Position numbers and translations under genes: made by a program. The notes below the pieces were generated by a model. That model had not been told where the DNA came from. It was given only the letters and a program-made list of their open reading frames with translations, and made no database searches. From Bacillus luti (lineage in GTDB: Bacteria > Bacillota > Bacilli > Bacillales > Bacillaceae_G), in NCBI RefSeq assembly GCF_001884105.1, contig NZ_MACI01000069.1, positions 186,001 to 250,000 of the forward strand: a stretch of 64,000 nt of DNA, read 5' to 3'. Of the stretch, positions 46,644-56,358 are shown in pieces (position 1 is the stretch's first letter; the number at the start of each line of letters is the position of its first letter).

Positions 46644-47117
46644 ATGGAGATTACATTAGAGAAGGCGACAGAAAGTGATGCAGCATCGTTATTTCAAATG
46701 CAAATAGACTCATTTAACCCTTTATTAAATAAATATAAAGACTATGAAACAAACCCAGCAAATGAATCTATTGAAAAAACTATTTTAAGGATAAATAATC
46801 CCCGCAGTAATTTTTATAAGATGATGATAGATTCGAACCTTGTTGGAGCGATATGTATATCCCAAAAAGAAATACCTTATAAATTTTGGATCAGTCCAAT
46901 GTTCATTCATCCAATTTATCAAGGGGAAGGAATCGCTCAAAAGGTACTTATTTTAATTGAAGAGATGTTTCCAAAAGCACGAAGTTTTGAACTTGCTACG
47001 ATTTTAGAAGAAGAAAGAAATTGTTTTCTATACGAAAAAATGGGGTATAAAAGAACAGAAGTAATAAAGAAATTAAATGATAAAACTACACTTATTTATT
47101 ACAAAAAAGAAAGGTAA
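46644..47117 (+). CDS. GNAT-family N-acetyltransferase
   Basis: This 157-residue protein has the GNAT core ISPMFIHPIYQGEGIAQKVLILI, with the CoA loop QGEGIA, and a C-terminal FLYEKMGYKRTEVIKKL. The ATG is 1 base after the YfiT stop and no clear ribosome site precedes it, so translation is probably coupled to that gene. A terminator stem overlaps its stop codon. Confidence 0.82.
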   Translation: MEITLEKATESDAASLFQMQIDSFNPLLNKYKDYETNPANESIEKTILRINNPRSNFYKMMIDSNLVGAICISQKEIPYKFWISPMFIHPIYQGEGIAQKVLILIEEMFPKARSFELATILEEERNCFLYEKMGYKRTEVIKKLNDKTTLIYYKKER

Positions 47118-47145
47118 AGCATTTGAAATACGCTTTACCTTTTTA
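47110..47145 (+). terminator. Terminator of the GNAT-YfiT-GNAT operon
   Basis: AAAGGTAAAGC (47110-47120) pairs with GCTTTACCTTT (47132-47142) followed by T residues; the TAA stop lies in the left arm. Confidence 0.85.
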
Positions 47146-47238
47146 TGTTATTTTAGATTAAATATACAATATCAATGTATATTCTTCCAAAATACTCGGG
47201 TTAGTAATTTTAAAAATGAATAAACATTCATAAATTGA

Positions 47239-47616
47239 CTATTTCGTCGTATATGTTACCAATGCTTTTTGAATGCTTAAAACACTATCGTCACCTTTAA
47301 ATTCTTTCGTAATTGGTGCACTTAAACTAGATACCCAAATTTTAAGTTCTGCATCTAAATCAAAATGCCCAGCTGTTTCAATACTAAATTGTGTAATGCT
47401 TTTATAAGGAATAGAATGATACTCCGTCTTTTTACCTGATATCCCTTGTTTATCTACTAATATAAGACGACGATTTGTAAATACGATTAAATCACGAATT
47501 AATTTATAAGCATGTTCAACTTTCTCATCGTCTAGCATAATCTTCTCTAAATCACGTTCTACACTTTCTGTACTCGCATTTGATGCATTTCCTAAAATAC
47601 CACTAAATAAACCCAT
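47239..47616 (-). CDS. Bacterial PH-domain protein
   Basis: This 125-residue protein has the PH-like bPH fold with VFTNRRLILVDKQGISGKKTEYHSI and YKSITQFSIETAGHFDLDAELKIW, typical of DUF1696-type proteins. The first 15 residues (GLFSGILGNASN) may be a helix touching the membrane. The ATG at 47616 follows AAAGGAGG. Function unknown; single gene. Confidence 0.8.
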   Translation of the reverse strand: MGLFSGILGNASNASTESVERDLEKIMLDDEKVEHAYKLIRDLIVFTNRRLILVDKQGISGKKTEYHSIPYKSITQFSIETAGHFDLDAELKIWVSSLSAPITKEFKGDDSVLSIQKALVTYTTK

Positions 47617-47795
47617 ATGAAATTCCTCCTTTAATATCTGTGGAATGAGTTACTTATATTGTACCATGTTACTAACTTAGAGATTACGACATTACCTTAG
47701 TAGTTTTTGGCTATTGTTGTAATTAGTTTATATAACCTCATCTTAAAATCTTGTGCTAATATGGAAATAAGAAAAATGAAGCAGAGGGATATAAC

Positions 47796-48647
47796 ATGAA
47801 GAATACCGGTTTAGTATTAGAGGGCGGAGGAATGAAAGGTTTGTATACTGCCGGCGTACTCGAATATTTTATGGAAAAGAACTTATTCTTTCCTTATGTA
47901 GTCGGCGTATCAGCTGGAGCCTGTATGGGAGCAACTTATTTATCACGTCAAAAAGGGAGAAATAAAAAAGTAAATACAGAGCTAGTAGCAGATCACCGTT
48001 ATATATCTTATCGAAATTTGATTCGAAAACGTGAATTATTTGGAATGGATTTTTTATTTGATGAAGTACCAAACAAAATTGTACCATTTGATTTTCAAAC
48101 TTTCTTAAACTCAAATGAACAGTTTGTAATAGGAACGACAGATTGTGAGTCAGGACAGGCTATTTATTATAATAAAACAGAACATGGAAATGATATTTTA
48201 AAAATCATTCGTGCCTCAAGCTCTGTACCGTTTATAGCACCTGCTGTAGAATACGATAATCGAAAGTTGTTAGATGGAGGGATTATAGATCCGATTCCAG
48301 TTCTAAAAGCTCAAAATGATGGTTATGAAAAGAACGTTGTAATTATGACAAAGCCAGAAGGATACGAAAAGCAACGGAATAGATTTTCTGGACTGGCTAA
48401 AATTTTATATAGAAAATATCCGAATATCGCAGAATCTTTAGTAGAACACTATCGTTTTTATAATGAGACGATATCTTATATAAATCAAATAGAACAAAAA
48501 GATAATTTTTATGTCATTCAACCAAGTGTACAACTTCCTATAAGCGGTATAGAGAGAAATAAAGAAAAGCTCGTTAATCTATATAATCTTGGGTATAAGG
48601 ATGCTCAATATCATTATGAAAACTTATTAAATTGGCTGGAGAAATAG
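47796..48647 (+). CDS. Patatin-like phospholipase
   Basis: This 283-residue protein has a patatin catalytic dyad: the oxyanion stretch LVLEGGGMKGLYTAGVLEYF, the nucleophile in GVSAGACMG, and the Asp in LLDGGIIDPIP. It resembles RssA/YjjU, which hydrolyse acyl esters. No signal peptide. The ATG follows AGAGGG. The YxiJ-type gene starts 12 bases after its stop and may be cotranscribed. Confidence 0.9.
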   Translation: MKNTGLVLEGGGMKGLYTAGVLEYFMEKNLFFPYVVGVSAGACMGATYLSRQKGRNKKVNTELVADHRYISYRNLIRKRELFGMDFLFDEVPNKIVPFDFQTFLNSNEQFVIGTTDCESGQAIYYNKTEHGNDILKIIRASSSVPFIAPAVEYDNRKLLDGGIIDPIPVLKAQNDGYEKNVVIMTKPEGYEKQRNRFSGLAKILYRKYPNIAESLVEHYRFYNETISYINQIEQKDNFYVIQPSVQLPISGIERNKEKLVNLYNLGYKDAQYHYENLLNWLEK

Positions 48648-48658
48648 AGGGGGAAAAG

Positions 48659-49030
48659 TTGAAATTAGGAAAAAGGGTTATTTTTAATGAATTGCAGAAA
48701 ATGTATAGTCCACTGCATAAACCGTTTCCTTATCGTGACATTCGAAAAATAAGGAAAGACTACAAAAACATGTTTAAAGAAGATGATTGTATCAGTTCTG
48801 ATTTCAATTATTATTGGATGCATACAACAGGACCTTTAAGTTTCGTGCTTAATAATAATGAAAAGGATATTGCCTTTGACCAAATAAATTGGCTAAGAAA
48901 ATCGTTTTTTGAATGGTTTCCGCAATATCGTTTTCTAGAAACTAAAATTGTGAAGTATCCTATTTTGTATAGAGATTTCATGAATCATGAGAAGACCCGA
49001 AAACTATTAATTTATTACCTTACTGAATAA
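48659..49030 (+). CDS. YxiJ-like family protein
   Basis: This 123-residue protein closely resembles B. subtilis YxiJ in the parts ELQKMYSPLHKPFPYRDI and LRKSFFEWFPQYRFLE with YPILYRDFMN following. In B. subtilis, yxiJ lies in the wapA toxin region, where small genes are linked to contact-dependent toxins. No toxin gene is seen here. The TTG at 48659 follows AGGGGG and decides the start. A hairpin at 49035-49069 follows. Confidence 0.8.
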   Translation: MKLGKRVIFNELQKMYSPLHKPFPYRDIRKIRKDYKNMFKEDDCISSDFNYYWMHTTGPLSFVLNNNEKDIAFDQINWLRKSFFEWFPQYRFLETKIVKYPILYRDFMNHEKTRKLLIYYLTE

Positions 49031-49034
49031 AAGT

Positions 49035-49069
49035 GAAAACGTACAGGTTACAATACTTGTGCGTTTTTG
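49035..49069 (+). terminator. Terminator of the patatin/YxiJ pair
   Basis: AAAACGTACAGG pairs with CTTGTGCGTTTT through G-T pairs and ends in T residues. Confidence 0.6.
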
Positions 49070-49165
49070 TGTTCATAAAATATACAATAATAACAACTTG
49101 TTTATATAGGAATTCTTATTATGAAAAAGAAGTACATATAGAGTATTACGAAGGAGGGAAGAGGT

Positions 49166-50791
49166 GTGCGTTCAGTAATTAGTCCTAAGTTAGAGGAACT
49201 TATTAATCACTTGAAGAATGGAAAAGAGAAAGCTTTAAATACTTTTTTACGTGAATTAAGGTCAATTCATACGCCATTAATCGAACAATGTCCAGAAGAT
49301 GATCGGTATAAGCTTATCACGTATATATGGTTAGGGAATCAAAATACTGAAAATGTTTATGTATTCGGTGGTTTTCCTGGTTGGGATCTGTCTGTAAATC
49401 AACTGCAACGGTTGCTACATACAGATATTTGGTTTAAAACGTTTAGAACGGATAAGACATTTATTTCAACTTACTATTTTTCAGTTAATGATTTTTTTGA
49501 AAATGATTGGCTAAAACGAAGTGAGCAATACAAACTAGACCAATTTAATGGAAATACATTTGGAGATGGTGCCAATAAAGCATCTGTATTTAAAATGGAT
49601 ATGGAAATGCAGTATGATAGTCGATTCAGTTTAAACCAATATCCATCTGGAGAGATTGAGACTTATTCATTCTATAGTTCAATTTTAAATAATACACGTA
49701 AAATCCATATTTATACGCCTCATAATTATTCTCATAGTTCCCATCCTCATGAACTTCTCATTGCATTCGATGGGAATTCGCTTATTCAGAACCTTTCAAT
49801 CGAAAAAACACTCAATTATTTAATTTTTAAAAAAGAAATTCCATCTTGTATTGCAGTTGCTATAGATCCTGTTGATCGGTTAGAAGAGCTAACTTATAAC
49901 GATAAAATGAATACATTTTTAACAGCGGAATTAATACCGTGGATGCAAGCTAAGTATCACGTATATCAAGAAGCGAAACATACAACAATTGCTGGTTTCA
50001 GCCTTGGTGGCTTAGCAGCTTTTTATGCAGCGCTTCAAAATCCACACATTTTCGGGAACGTGCTGTCAATGTCTGGATCCGTTCATTGGAAAAAAGATGG
50101 TTATGAAAATAAAATTCCTTGGATTGAAAATCAAATTTCAACTATACATTCTAATAGGACTCAACCAAATTTTTATATTGCAGCAGGAGAGCTTGAAAAC
50201 AAACCTCTTTTAACGGCTAATAGACGCCTGTATAAAGCTTTAAAAGAAAAAGAATACCAAATTACTTATGAAGAGTTCCAAGGTGGTCATGACGGTATTT
50301 GGTGGCGAGAAAAGTTATTTGATGGGTTGAAAGCATTAAAACTTACAAAAACGACACTAAAAAATAAAAAGGAGAGAGAATCTATGAATCAAGAAGAACT
50401 AGATAAAAAACTAAAAAAGCAAGAGATTTTAGTAAAAGATGAGAAAGTTTGGTCCTATACGTATGAGGATCACATCAGTTCTATCGTTAAAGAGGCAGAA
50501 AAGAAAGGGTCATTTGATAATTTACTTGGTAAAGGGAAACCTCTTAATCTTGATAAAGATCTTTCGTACAATCCTGAAAAGCAATTGTATAGAACGCTAA
50601 AGAATAATCATGTGTTACCTAGGTGGATTGAGCTTTCAAAGGAAATTGATAATTTAAAAGAGAGACTAAAAGAACATACAAATACGGCAGAAGCAGCGGA
50701 TTTAATTCGAACTATTAATAAAAAGGTTTTAGAACACAATCTACTTTGTCCACCAAGTGCGCAAAAAACGAGGGCGAAAATGGACTTTTAA
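49166..50791 (+). CDS. Enterochelin-esterase-like protein fused to a DUF1992 domain
   Basis: This 541-residue protein has an N-terminal enterochelin-esterase-like domain (about residues 1-150), an esterase-D fold (about 165-385) with nucleophile elbow TTIAGFSLGGLAAFY and final HDGIWWREKL, and a C-terminal DUF1992 domain (about 407-541) beginning MNQEELDKKLKKQE and running through GSFDNLLGKGKPL. Fes-like esterases split ferric siderophores or related esters. DUF1992 is a DnaJ-associated domain. The start GTG at 49166 follows AAGGAGG. AAGGAGAG and an ATG at 50384 sit at the domain boundary, so a second, shorter product may be made. Confidence 0.82.
   Translation: MRSVISPKLEELINHLKNGKEKALNTFLRELRSIHTPLIEQCPEDDRYKLITYIWLGNQNTENVYVFGGFPGWDLSVNQLQRLLHTDIWFKTFRTDKTFISTYYFSVNDFFENDWLKRSEQYKLDQFNGNTFGDGANKASVFKMDMEMQYDSRFSLNQYPSGEIETYSFYSSILNNTRKIHIYTPHNYSHSSHPHELLIAFDGNSLIQNLSIEKTLNYLIFKKEIPSCIAVAIDPVDRLEELTYNDKMNTFLTAELIPWMQAKYHVYQEAKHTTIAGFSLGGLAAFYAALQNPHIFGNVLSMSGSVHWKKDGYENKIPWIENQISTIHSNRTQPNFYIAAGELENKPLLTANRRLYKALKEKEYQITYEEFQGGHDGIWWREKLFDGLKALKLTKTTLKNKKERESMNQEELDKKLKKQEILVKDEKVWSYTYEDHISSIVKEAEKKGSFDNLLGKGKPLNLDKDLSYNPEKQLYRTLKNNHVLPRWIELSKEIDNLKERLKEHTNTAEAADLIRTINKKVLEHNLLCPPSAQKTRAKMDF
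50384..50791 (+). CDS. Possible internal start producing the DUF1992 domain alone
   Basis: ATG at 50384 is in the same frame as the fusion gene and has AAGGAGAGA 5-13 bases upstream, a good ribosome site. The product would be 135 residues (MNQEELDKK onward), which is the usual size of a free DUF1992 protein. The preceding linker (LKLTKTTLKNKKERES) is lysine-rich and low-complexity, like translated intergenic DNA. I infer a recent gene fusion or a translational overlap. Confidence 0.5.
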   Translation: MNQEELDKKLKKQEILVKDEKVWSYTYEDHISSIVKEAEKKGSFDNLLGKGKPLNLDKDLSYNPEKQLYRTLKNNHVLPRWIELSKEIDNLKERLKEHTNTAEAADLIRTINKKVLEHNLLCPPSAQKTRAKMDF

Positions 50792-50869
50792 CAATTTTCA
50801 ATGAAGTTATCTCGTGCTATATAATTAAGGAAGGCATTTTCAATTCATTATTAAAGGGAGGCAAATGTG

Positions 50870-51685
50870 ATGAAGAATACGTATCAACTTCAAATTCCGA
50901 AAGAACTAGAGCAGTATCGTAGTATTTTAGAAGAAAGTATAAAACCGTATATTAAAGTGTCTGGAACATTAGCGGAGACAACTCTTTTTGAAAGCAAGTT
51001 TGGTGGTTATCCGTATTTACCTACAGATCAAGAGCATCCTAAAGGTTCAAATGGACAACCTATGATGTTGCTTGCGCAGCTAAACTTTGCAGAAATGCCG
51101 CATATTGAATATATGCCTCAAAAGGGCATATTACAGTTTTTCGTAAGTGCTGACGATGATCTTTTTGGAGCAGATTTTGATCACCTAACAACCCAAAAAG
51201 ACTTTCGAATTATTTATCATTCTACAGTTACAGAAGATTTAAATAAGGTTATTACTGATTTTAGTTATTTAAACACTTTAGAATTAGAAGACTTTATCAT
51301 ACCTGAAGCAGCGAAACTAAAGTTTGAATTGGGTCATCAACCCGTAACATCAAGAGATTATCGATTTGAAAAGATTTTTAACGATAACATTGATTGGGAA
51401 GAAATCGTTGATAAAGAAAACAATACAGAATTAGGCGAACTGTATGATGATTTATGCGAAGATCAAGGGCATAAAATTGGTGGTTATCCATTTTTTACAC
51501 AGACAGATCCAAGAGAATGGCAAGAAAAATACAAACAGCATGATGTGTTATTGCTGCAAATCGATACAGACGACTCATTAAATATTATGTGGGGAGATTC
51601 TGGTGTTGCTAATTTCTTTATAAAGAAAGATGATTTGTTAAAACTAGATTTTTCCAATGTTATTTACAATTGGGATTGTTACTAA
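50870..51685 (+). CDS. DUF1963 (YwqG-type) protein
   Basis: This 271-residue protein has the DUF1963 pattern: FGGYPYLPTDQEHP, PMMLLAQLNFAEMP, KGILQFFV, and the late HKIGGYPFFTQTDPR with LLLQIDTDD and IMWGDSGVANFFI. YwqG lies near the wap and toxin loci in B. subtilis; its function is unknown. The ATG at 50870 follows AAGGGAGG; a GTG at 50867 is an alternative. A weak hairpin with a T-run is at 51716-51747. Confidence 0.82.
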   Translation: MKNTYQLQIPKELEQYRSILEESIKPYIKVSGTLAETTLFESKFGGYPYLPTDQEHPKGSNGQPMMLLAQLNFAEMPHIEYMPQKGILQFFVSADDDLFGADFDHLTTQKDFRIIYHSTVTEDLNKVITDFSYLNTLELEDFIIPEAAKLKFELGHQPVTSRDYRFEKIFNDNIDWEEIVDKENNTELGELYDDLCEDQGHKIGGYPFFTQTDPREWQEKYKQHDVLLLQIDTDDSLNIMWGDSGVANFFIKKDDLLKLDFSNVIYNWDCY

Positions 51686-51715
51686 AAATATAGAAATAAA
51701 ATACTAGCAAGCTAA

Positions 51716-51747
51716 AAAATCTTCCTGAAGATGAGGGGGATTTTTTT
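51716..51747 (+). terminator. Terminator of the YwqG-type gene
   Basis: AAAATCTTCC pairs with GGGGGATTTT through two G-T pairs and is followed by a run of T. Confidence 0.6.
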
Positions 51748-52454
<707 letters not shown>

Positions 52455-53225
52455 TTATTCTTTTTCTTGAAAAATATTATATTTACGCTTCAAATGCAAA
52501 CCTTTATCTTTATAAATCCACTGTGAAAATTTATTAACATTATTTTTACCACTCAGGTATATACGATATTGCTTTTCTTTGTCAACAAAACTCAATTGGA
52601 ATTTATTATTCTCAAGGATATCTTTAAAAGAATTCATGAAATTATATGATCCTCCGACAAAACTAACAAAATATTTATTAGAGTTTACATGTCCATCCCC
52701 ATCAAAATATCCACGAACAAAATGATGTAAATATTCTTCAGGTACGAATGGAAATTTGATATTTAATGATTTGCATGGCATGATTCCATGTAGGTTCATA
52801 AGGTCGTCTTTTATTGTTTTACTATTAATATTTAGATTATATACGCCTGTTTTTTTGTTTTGGTAAAGTGGCTGGTTTGTTTTTAGTTCTTTTTTTATGT
52901 CTTCTAAAATGGAACTTTCTTTTTGTGCTATACTAACGCATTGATTTTCTTTTTGTATGACACCATCTGCTGCTATGAACCCTAATATATAAGCCATGTT
53001 ATTTGACCATGTTTTAAAATAATCTTCTGTTATGTCATACTTTCTCTTCCAACTCCCTATAGCACGCCTTGGAACGTTGTTGTCTGTTAGAATCATACGA
53101 ATATACCTTGCAGACACATTAGCAAGTATAGCGATTTCTGAGGTGCTCTTCCCTTCTCCATACAGATGAATGATTTCAGGTTTTGATAGTTTACATTTTG
53201 AATTCTTTTTTTCCTGTATTTGCAC
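52455..53225 (-). CDS. LAGLIDADG homing-endonuclease-like protein with an N-terminal HTH
   Basis: This 256-residue protein has two LAGLIDADG-type helices, MAYILGFIAADGVI (near residue 82) and VRGYFDGDGHV (near residue 170), each ending in the acidic residue that binds metal. The N-terminal 60 residues form a helix-turn-helix of the resolvase/sigma type (KSTSEIAILANVSARYIRMIL). It is free-standing, not in a recognisable intron or intein. GTG at 53225 follows AGAGGAGAG and an ATG-TAA. Its flanking 700 bases are more AT-rich than neighbours, consistent with transfer. Confidence 0.82.
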   Translation of the reverse strand: MQIQEKKNSKCKLSKPEIIHLYGEGKSTSEIAILANVSARYIRMILTDNNVPRRAIGSWKRKYDITEDYFKTWSNNMAYILGFIAADGVIQKENQCVSIAQKESSILEDIKKELKTNQPLYQNKKTGVYNLNINSKTIKDDLMNLHGIMPCKSLNIKFPFVPEEYLHHFVRGYFDGDGHVNSNKYFVSFVGGSYNFMNSFKDILENNKFQLSFVDKEKQYRIYLSGKNNVNKFSQWIYKDKGLHLKRKYNIFQEKE

Positions 53226-53521
53226 TTACATTCTCTCCTCTCTTTTACTAATTAGAGACATATTTTCTTCTTTAACATACAACGAAACATATGTTCTTCG
53301 TTGCTTTTAAGAAGGAATTTACTCAATTAAAACAATTTACATTTACTTAATATTGACTTTATCTGCTGCTGAATAAAGATCATTTTATATATACGAGCAA
53401 TGAATTTGACGAATTTATGAAATGTGCTGCATTTAAGATGAAAGATAAAATGATATAGTTTACACTACAAATAGCTACAATAACAACATACGTACATTGT
53501 TAAACGTAAAAAGGAGAACGA

Positions 53522-54484
53522 ATGAAAAAGAAATATATTAATCAAATTCACACTGATGTAAGTTTTAAACCGAAAGATATTATAGGTTTAATGACTGATT
53601 ACTTTAAAATGAAAACTAAGCTGCGTCCTATGAAAAATTTACCTATTGTTTTATCAAATAAAAATAATGAGTCTTTAGAGAGTGTTACGTGGTTTGGTCA
53701 TTCTGCGTCTCTTTTAAAAATAGAAGGTAAAAAACTGTTATTAGATCCTATGCTTGGCGATGCCTCTTCCCCATTTCCTGTTTTTAATAGTAAACGTTAT
53801 AGTGGTACGTTTTCTTTAGAACGTGAAGATCTTCAAGAAATTGATGCGATTATCATTTCTCATAATCACTATGATCATTTAAATTATAAAAGTATTATGC
53901 AATTAAAAGATCGTGCAAAGCATTTCTATGTTCCGACTGGAGTTGCACAATATCTTATTAAATGGGGTGTTTCACCTAGTAAAATTAGTGAACATAATTG
54001 GTGGGATGAAGTTACGTTTGATAATATTAAGTTAGTTTGTGCTCCTGCAAGACATTTCTCTGGACGAAGTATGACAGATAGAGATCGTTCGTTATGGTGT
54101 TCATGGCTTATTCTTGGTCAAGAAACTAAAGTCTTCTTTAGTGGTGATAGCGGATATGCGCCTCACTTTAAGGAAATTGGTGATAAATATGGTCCATTCG
54201 ATCTTACATTAATGGAATGTGGGCAATATGATATACGCTGGTCTGCTATTCATATGTTGCCAGAAGAGACCGTACAAGCTCATATTGACGTTAAAGGAGA
54301 ATTACTACTTCCGATTCATTGGGGTGCTTTTACATTAGCATTACATGAATGGAGTGATCCTATTGAACGTGTTACGAAAGAAGCAAAACGTTTAGGAGTT
54401 AATATTACAACACCACAAATCGGTGAATCTATTACGTTAAAATCTAAAGATTATCCCTCAGCAGCTTGGTGGCGTGAAGTTTAA
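53522..54484 (+). CDS. MBL-fold metal-dependent hydrolase (NAPE-PLD/UlaG-like)
   Basis: This 320-residue protein has the metallo-beta-lactamase fold with VTWFGHSASLLKIEGKKLLLDP, the zinc motif SHNHYDHL, a His in APARHFSGR, Asp in FFSGDSGYAPHF, and the final His in LLPIHWGAFTLA. The WFGHS start and PLD-like order match N-acyl-phosphatidylethanolamine phospholipase D-like hydrolases. No signal peptide; the substrate is unknown. The ATG follows AAGGAGA. Confidence 0.88.
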   Translation: MKKKYINQIHTDVSFKPKDIIGLMTDYFKMKTKLRPMKNLPIVLSNKNNESLESVTWFGHSASLLKIEGKKLLLDPMLGDASSPFPVFNSKRYSGTFSLEREDLQEIDAIIISHNHYDHLNYKSIMQLKDRAKHFYVPTGVAQYLIKWGVSPSKISEHNWWDEVTFDNIKLVCAPARHFSGRSMTDRDRSLWCSWLILGQETKVFFSGDSGYAPHFKEIGDKYGPFDLTLMECGQYDIRWSAIHMLPEETVQAHIDVKGELLLPIHWGAFTLALHEWSDPIERVTKEAKRLGVNITTPQIGESITLKSKDYPSAAWWREV

Positions 54485-54494
54485 TTATAAATGT

Positions 54495-54536
54495 AAAAAA
54501 GAGCGAACCTTTTTATTAGAGATTCGCTCTTTTTTC
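54495..54536 (+). terminator. Terminator of the MBL hydrolase gene
   Basis: AAAAAAGAGCGAA (54495-54507) pairs perfectly with TTCGCTCTTTTTT (54523-54535). Confidence 0.9.
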
Positions 54537-54653
54537 TGTATTTAATTTTTTTCTTCTTTAAATTTATTACTTAAATACTTTCATCTGCCTCATATAAAAT
54601 TCTGTAACAAATAACTTAAAATATTCTATTTCCTCAAGCATTTTCAGTTTCGT

Positions 54654-55175
54654 TTATGTATTAATTAAATTACGTATAGAATCTATCGAACCGTCCTGCT
54701 TAACCAATTCTTCATTCCTGTAATCTATTAATTTATGATTAGATAAAATAAAATTGTGTTCTAATAGTAATTCATTATGCAGGACTTCAGGTAATAATTT
54801 TGGTAACATCTCTCCTACACCGTAATTATAGTCACTTAATATCCAGGACACACTTTTCCAATCTAAAATCCCTTCGGATACTTTTTTAGGTGTGTCATAT
54901 GTAAATTCATACGGTAGTTCTACTATATAAACATACATACCACCAGAATATGAAGAATCTTCCCACTTAATAATGCCTTTAAATTGAATTTGATCATGCT
55001 TAACGTCTATATTAGTCTCTTCATTTATTTCACGAATCGCATTTTCTAAAGGTGATTCTCCTGGTTCTATCTTCCCTCCTACCCCGTTCCACAGTCCTTT
55101 TACAGGGTCATATTCTCTATTTAGCATGAGTATTTCTTCATTTCTTTTTATAAAACATAAAGTGTGCTTGTACAT
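54654..55175 (-). CDS. NUDIX hydrolase (MutT/8-oxo-dGTP diphosphatase-like)
   Basis: This 173-residue protein has the full Nudix box GKIEPGESPLENAIREINEET at about residues 34-54, preceded by GLWNGVGG, as in MutT/YtkD-type 8-oxo-dGTP diphosphatases. The ATG follows GAAGGAA. It lies 22 bases downstream of the dnaN-like gene, and the three genes from 56802 to 54654 are in one direction, so they may form an operon. Confidence 0.88.
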   Translation of the reverse strand: MYKHTLCFIKRNEEILMLNREYDPVKGLWNGVGGKIEPGESPLENAIREINEETNIDVKHDQIQFKGIIKWEDSSYSGGMYVYIVELPYEFTYDTPKKVSEGILDWKSVSWILSDYNYGVGEMLPKLLPEVLHNELLLEHNFILSNHKLIDYRNEELVKQDGSIDSIRNLINT

Positions 55176-55197
55176 AATATAATTCCTTCCTTTGTTC

Positions 55198-56328
55198 CTA
55201 ATAAGCTCTCACTGGTGATATAAGATGAACAGCTGTAGATTGCTCTCCTGCTTCAATTAATATCGGTCTCATAGAACCACCAAAACTTAAAATAACAGTT
55301 TCCTCTTTTATTGCTCTTAAAGCATCAACCATAAATCGTCCATCGAAAGATATATTTAATTGTTTTTCACCACGAATGGTATCTATTTGTTGTGTCTCAG
55401 ATATTTTTCCGATTTGAGAAGCGTTAGAAGAAACTTTAATAGTGGATTCATTAATGATTTCTAAGTTGACGTTGTTATTCGCCCATTCACTTGCTAATAA
55501 ACTTGATCGGTCTACACCTTGTAAAATCTTTTTTCTATCCATGTGAATAACCGTTTGAAATTCATTTGGAATGAGATTAGATATATTAGGATATTTCCCT
55601 TCAATCAGTCTTGAATATAACGTAGTTGTGCCAAACGTAAAAATAATATGGCTCTCTGAAAGATAAATAGTAACGAATTCTAAATTGTTGTTTATTAATT
55701 TTAAAAGCTCATTAACGGTTGAGCTTGGTATAATACAACTGGCTTTCATATTAGTAGAAATTAGTGTTTCCCGTATAGCTAGTCTATGAGAGTCAGTTGC
55801 AGCGCAAATTAATTTATTGTGGTCTAACTCGATATGTACGCCGGTAAGAACCGGTCTAGATTCATTTTTAGCTACTGCAAAGGCCGTTTGTTTAAACGCT
55901 TCAATTAATTGTTCAGTTTCCATTTGTATTTCTACATGATTATCTATTGATGGTACGTTAGGATACTCATCTGCTGAAAAACCATTTAAGTTTAAAGTGA
56001 TTTCTTCTGATTGGATGGTAATTGTTTGCTCATTCTTACTTTTTATTACTATATCACCTGGCATTTTCTTTATAATTTCAATGAAGTATTTTGCAGATAC
56101 AACAATAGTTCCTGTTTTTAAAATAGTTGTAATTTGTTCGTCATCTATGGAACTAGGTATAAATTTTTCGATGAAAATATTCGAGTTACTTGCGATTAAA
56201 GTAATTCCAGATTGATCTGCTATTATTTTGATACCAGATAAGATAGGAAGTAAAGCTTTTGTCGATATGGCTTTACTTACTTCTGAAAGTGCTTGAGTGA
56301 AGTGTTTATGATTAACGATAAACTCCAT
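55198..56328 (-). CDS. DNA polymerase III sliding clamp (beta subunit) paralogue, DnaN-like
   Basis: This 376-residue protein is a full-length beta-clamp homologue with three clamp domains. It starts MEFIVNHKHFTQALSEVSKA and ends VHLISPVRAY, like DnaN; the second domain has AVAKNESRPVLTGVHIEL and AATDSHRLAIRE. It is not next to dnaA or recF, so it is a second clamp, a paralogue known in the B. cereus group. A role in repair or specialised replication is inferred. The ATG follows GGGGG. NUDIX genes lie on both sides. Confidence 0.88.
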   Translation of the reverse strand: MEFIVNHKHFTQALSEVSKAISTKALLPILSGIKIIADQSGITLIASNSNIFIEKFIPSSIDDEQITTILKTGTIVVSAKYFIEIIKKMPGDIVIKSKNEQTITIQSEEITLNLNGFSADEYPNVPSIDNHVEIQMETEQLIEAFKQTAFAVAKNESRPVLTGVHIELDHNKLICAATDSHRLAIRETLISTNMKASCIIPSSTVNELLKLINNNLEFVTIYLSESHIIFTFGTTTLYSRLIEGKYPNISNLIPNEFQTVIHMDRKKILQGVDRSSLLASEWANNNVNLEIINESTIKVSSNASQIGKISETQQIDTIRGEKQLNISFDGRFMVDALRAIKEETVILSFGGSMRPILIEAGEQSTAVHLISPVRAY

Positions 56329-56358
56329 TTTTCCCCCGCCTTATATGAAATGATATTT

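Noticed and set aside
52455-53225. Group I intron around the LAGLIDADG gene
   Set aside because: Neighbouring genes are complete and no split exon or intron core could be recognised by eye.
55198-56328. Chromosomal replication origin region next to the dnaN-like gene
   Set aside because: No dnaA, recF or DnaA-box cluster is nearby; the gene is a paralogue.
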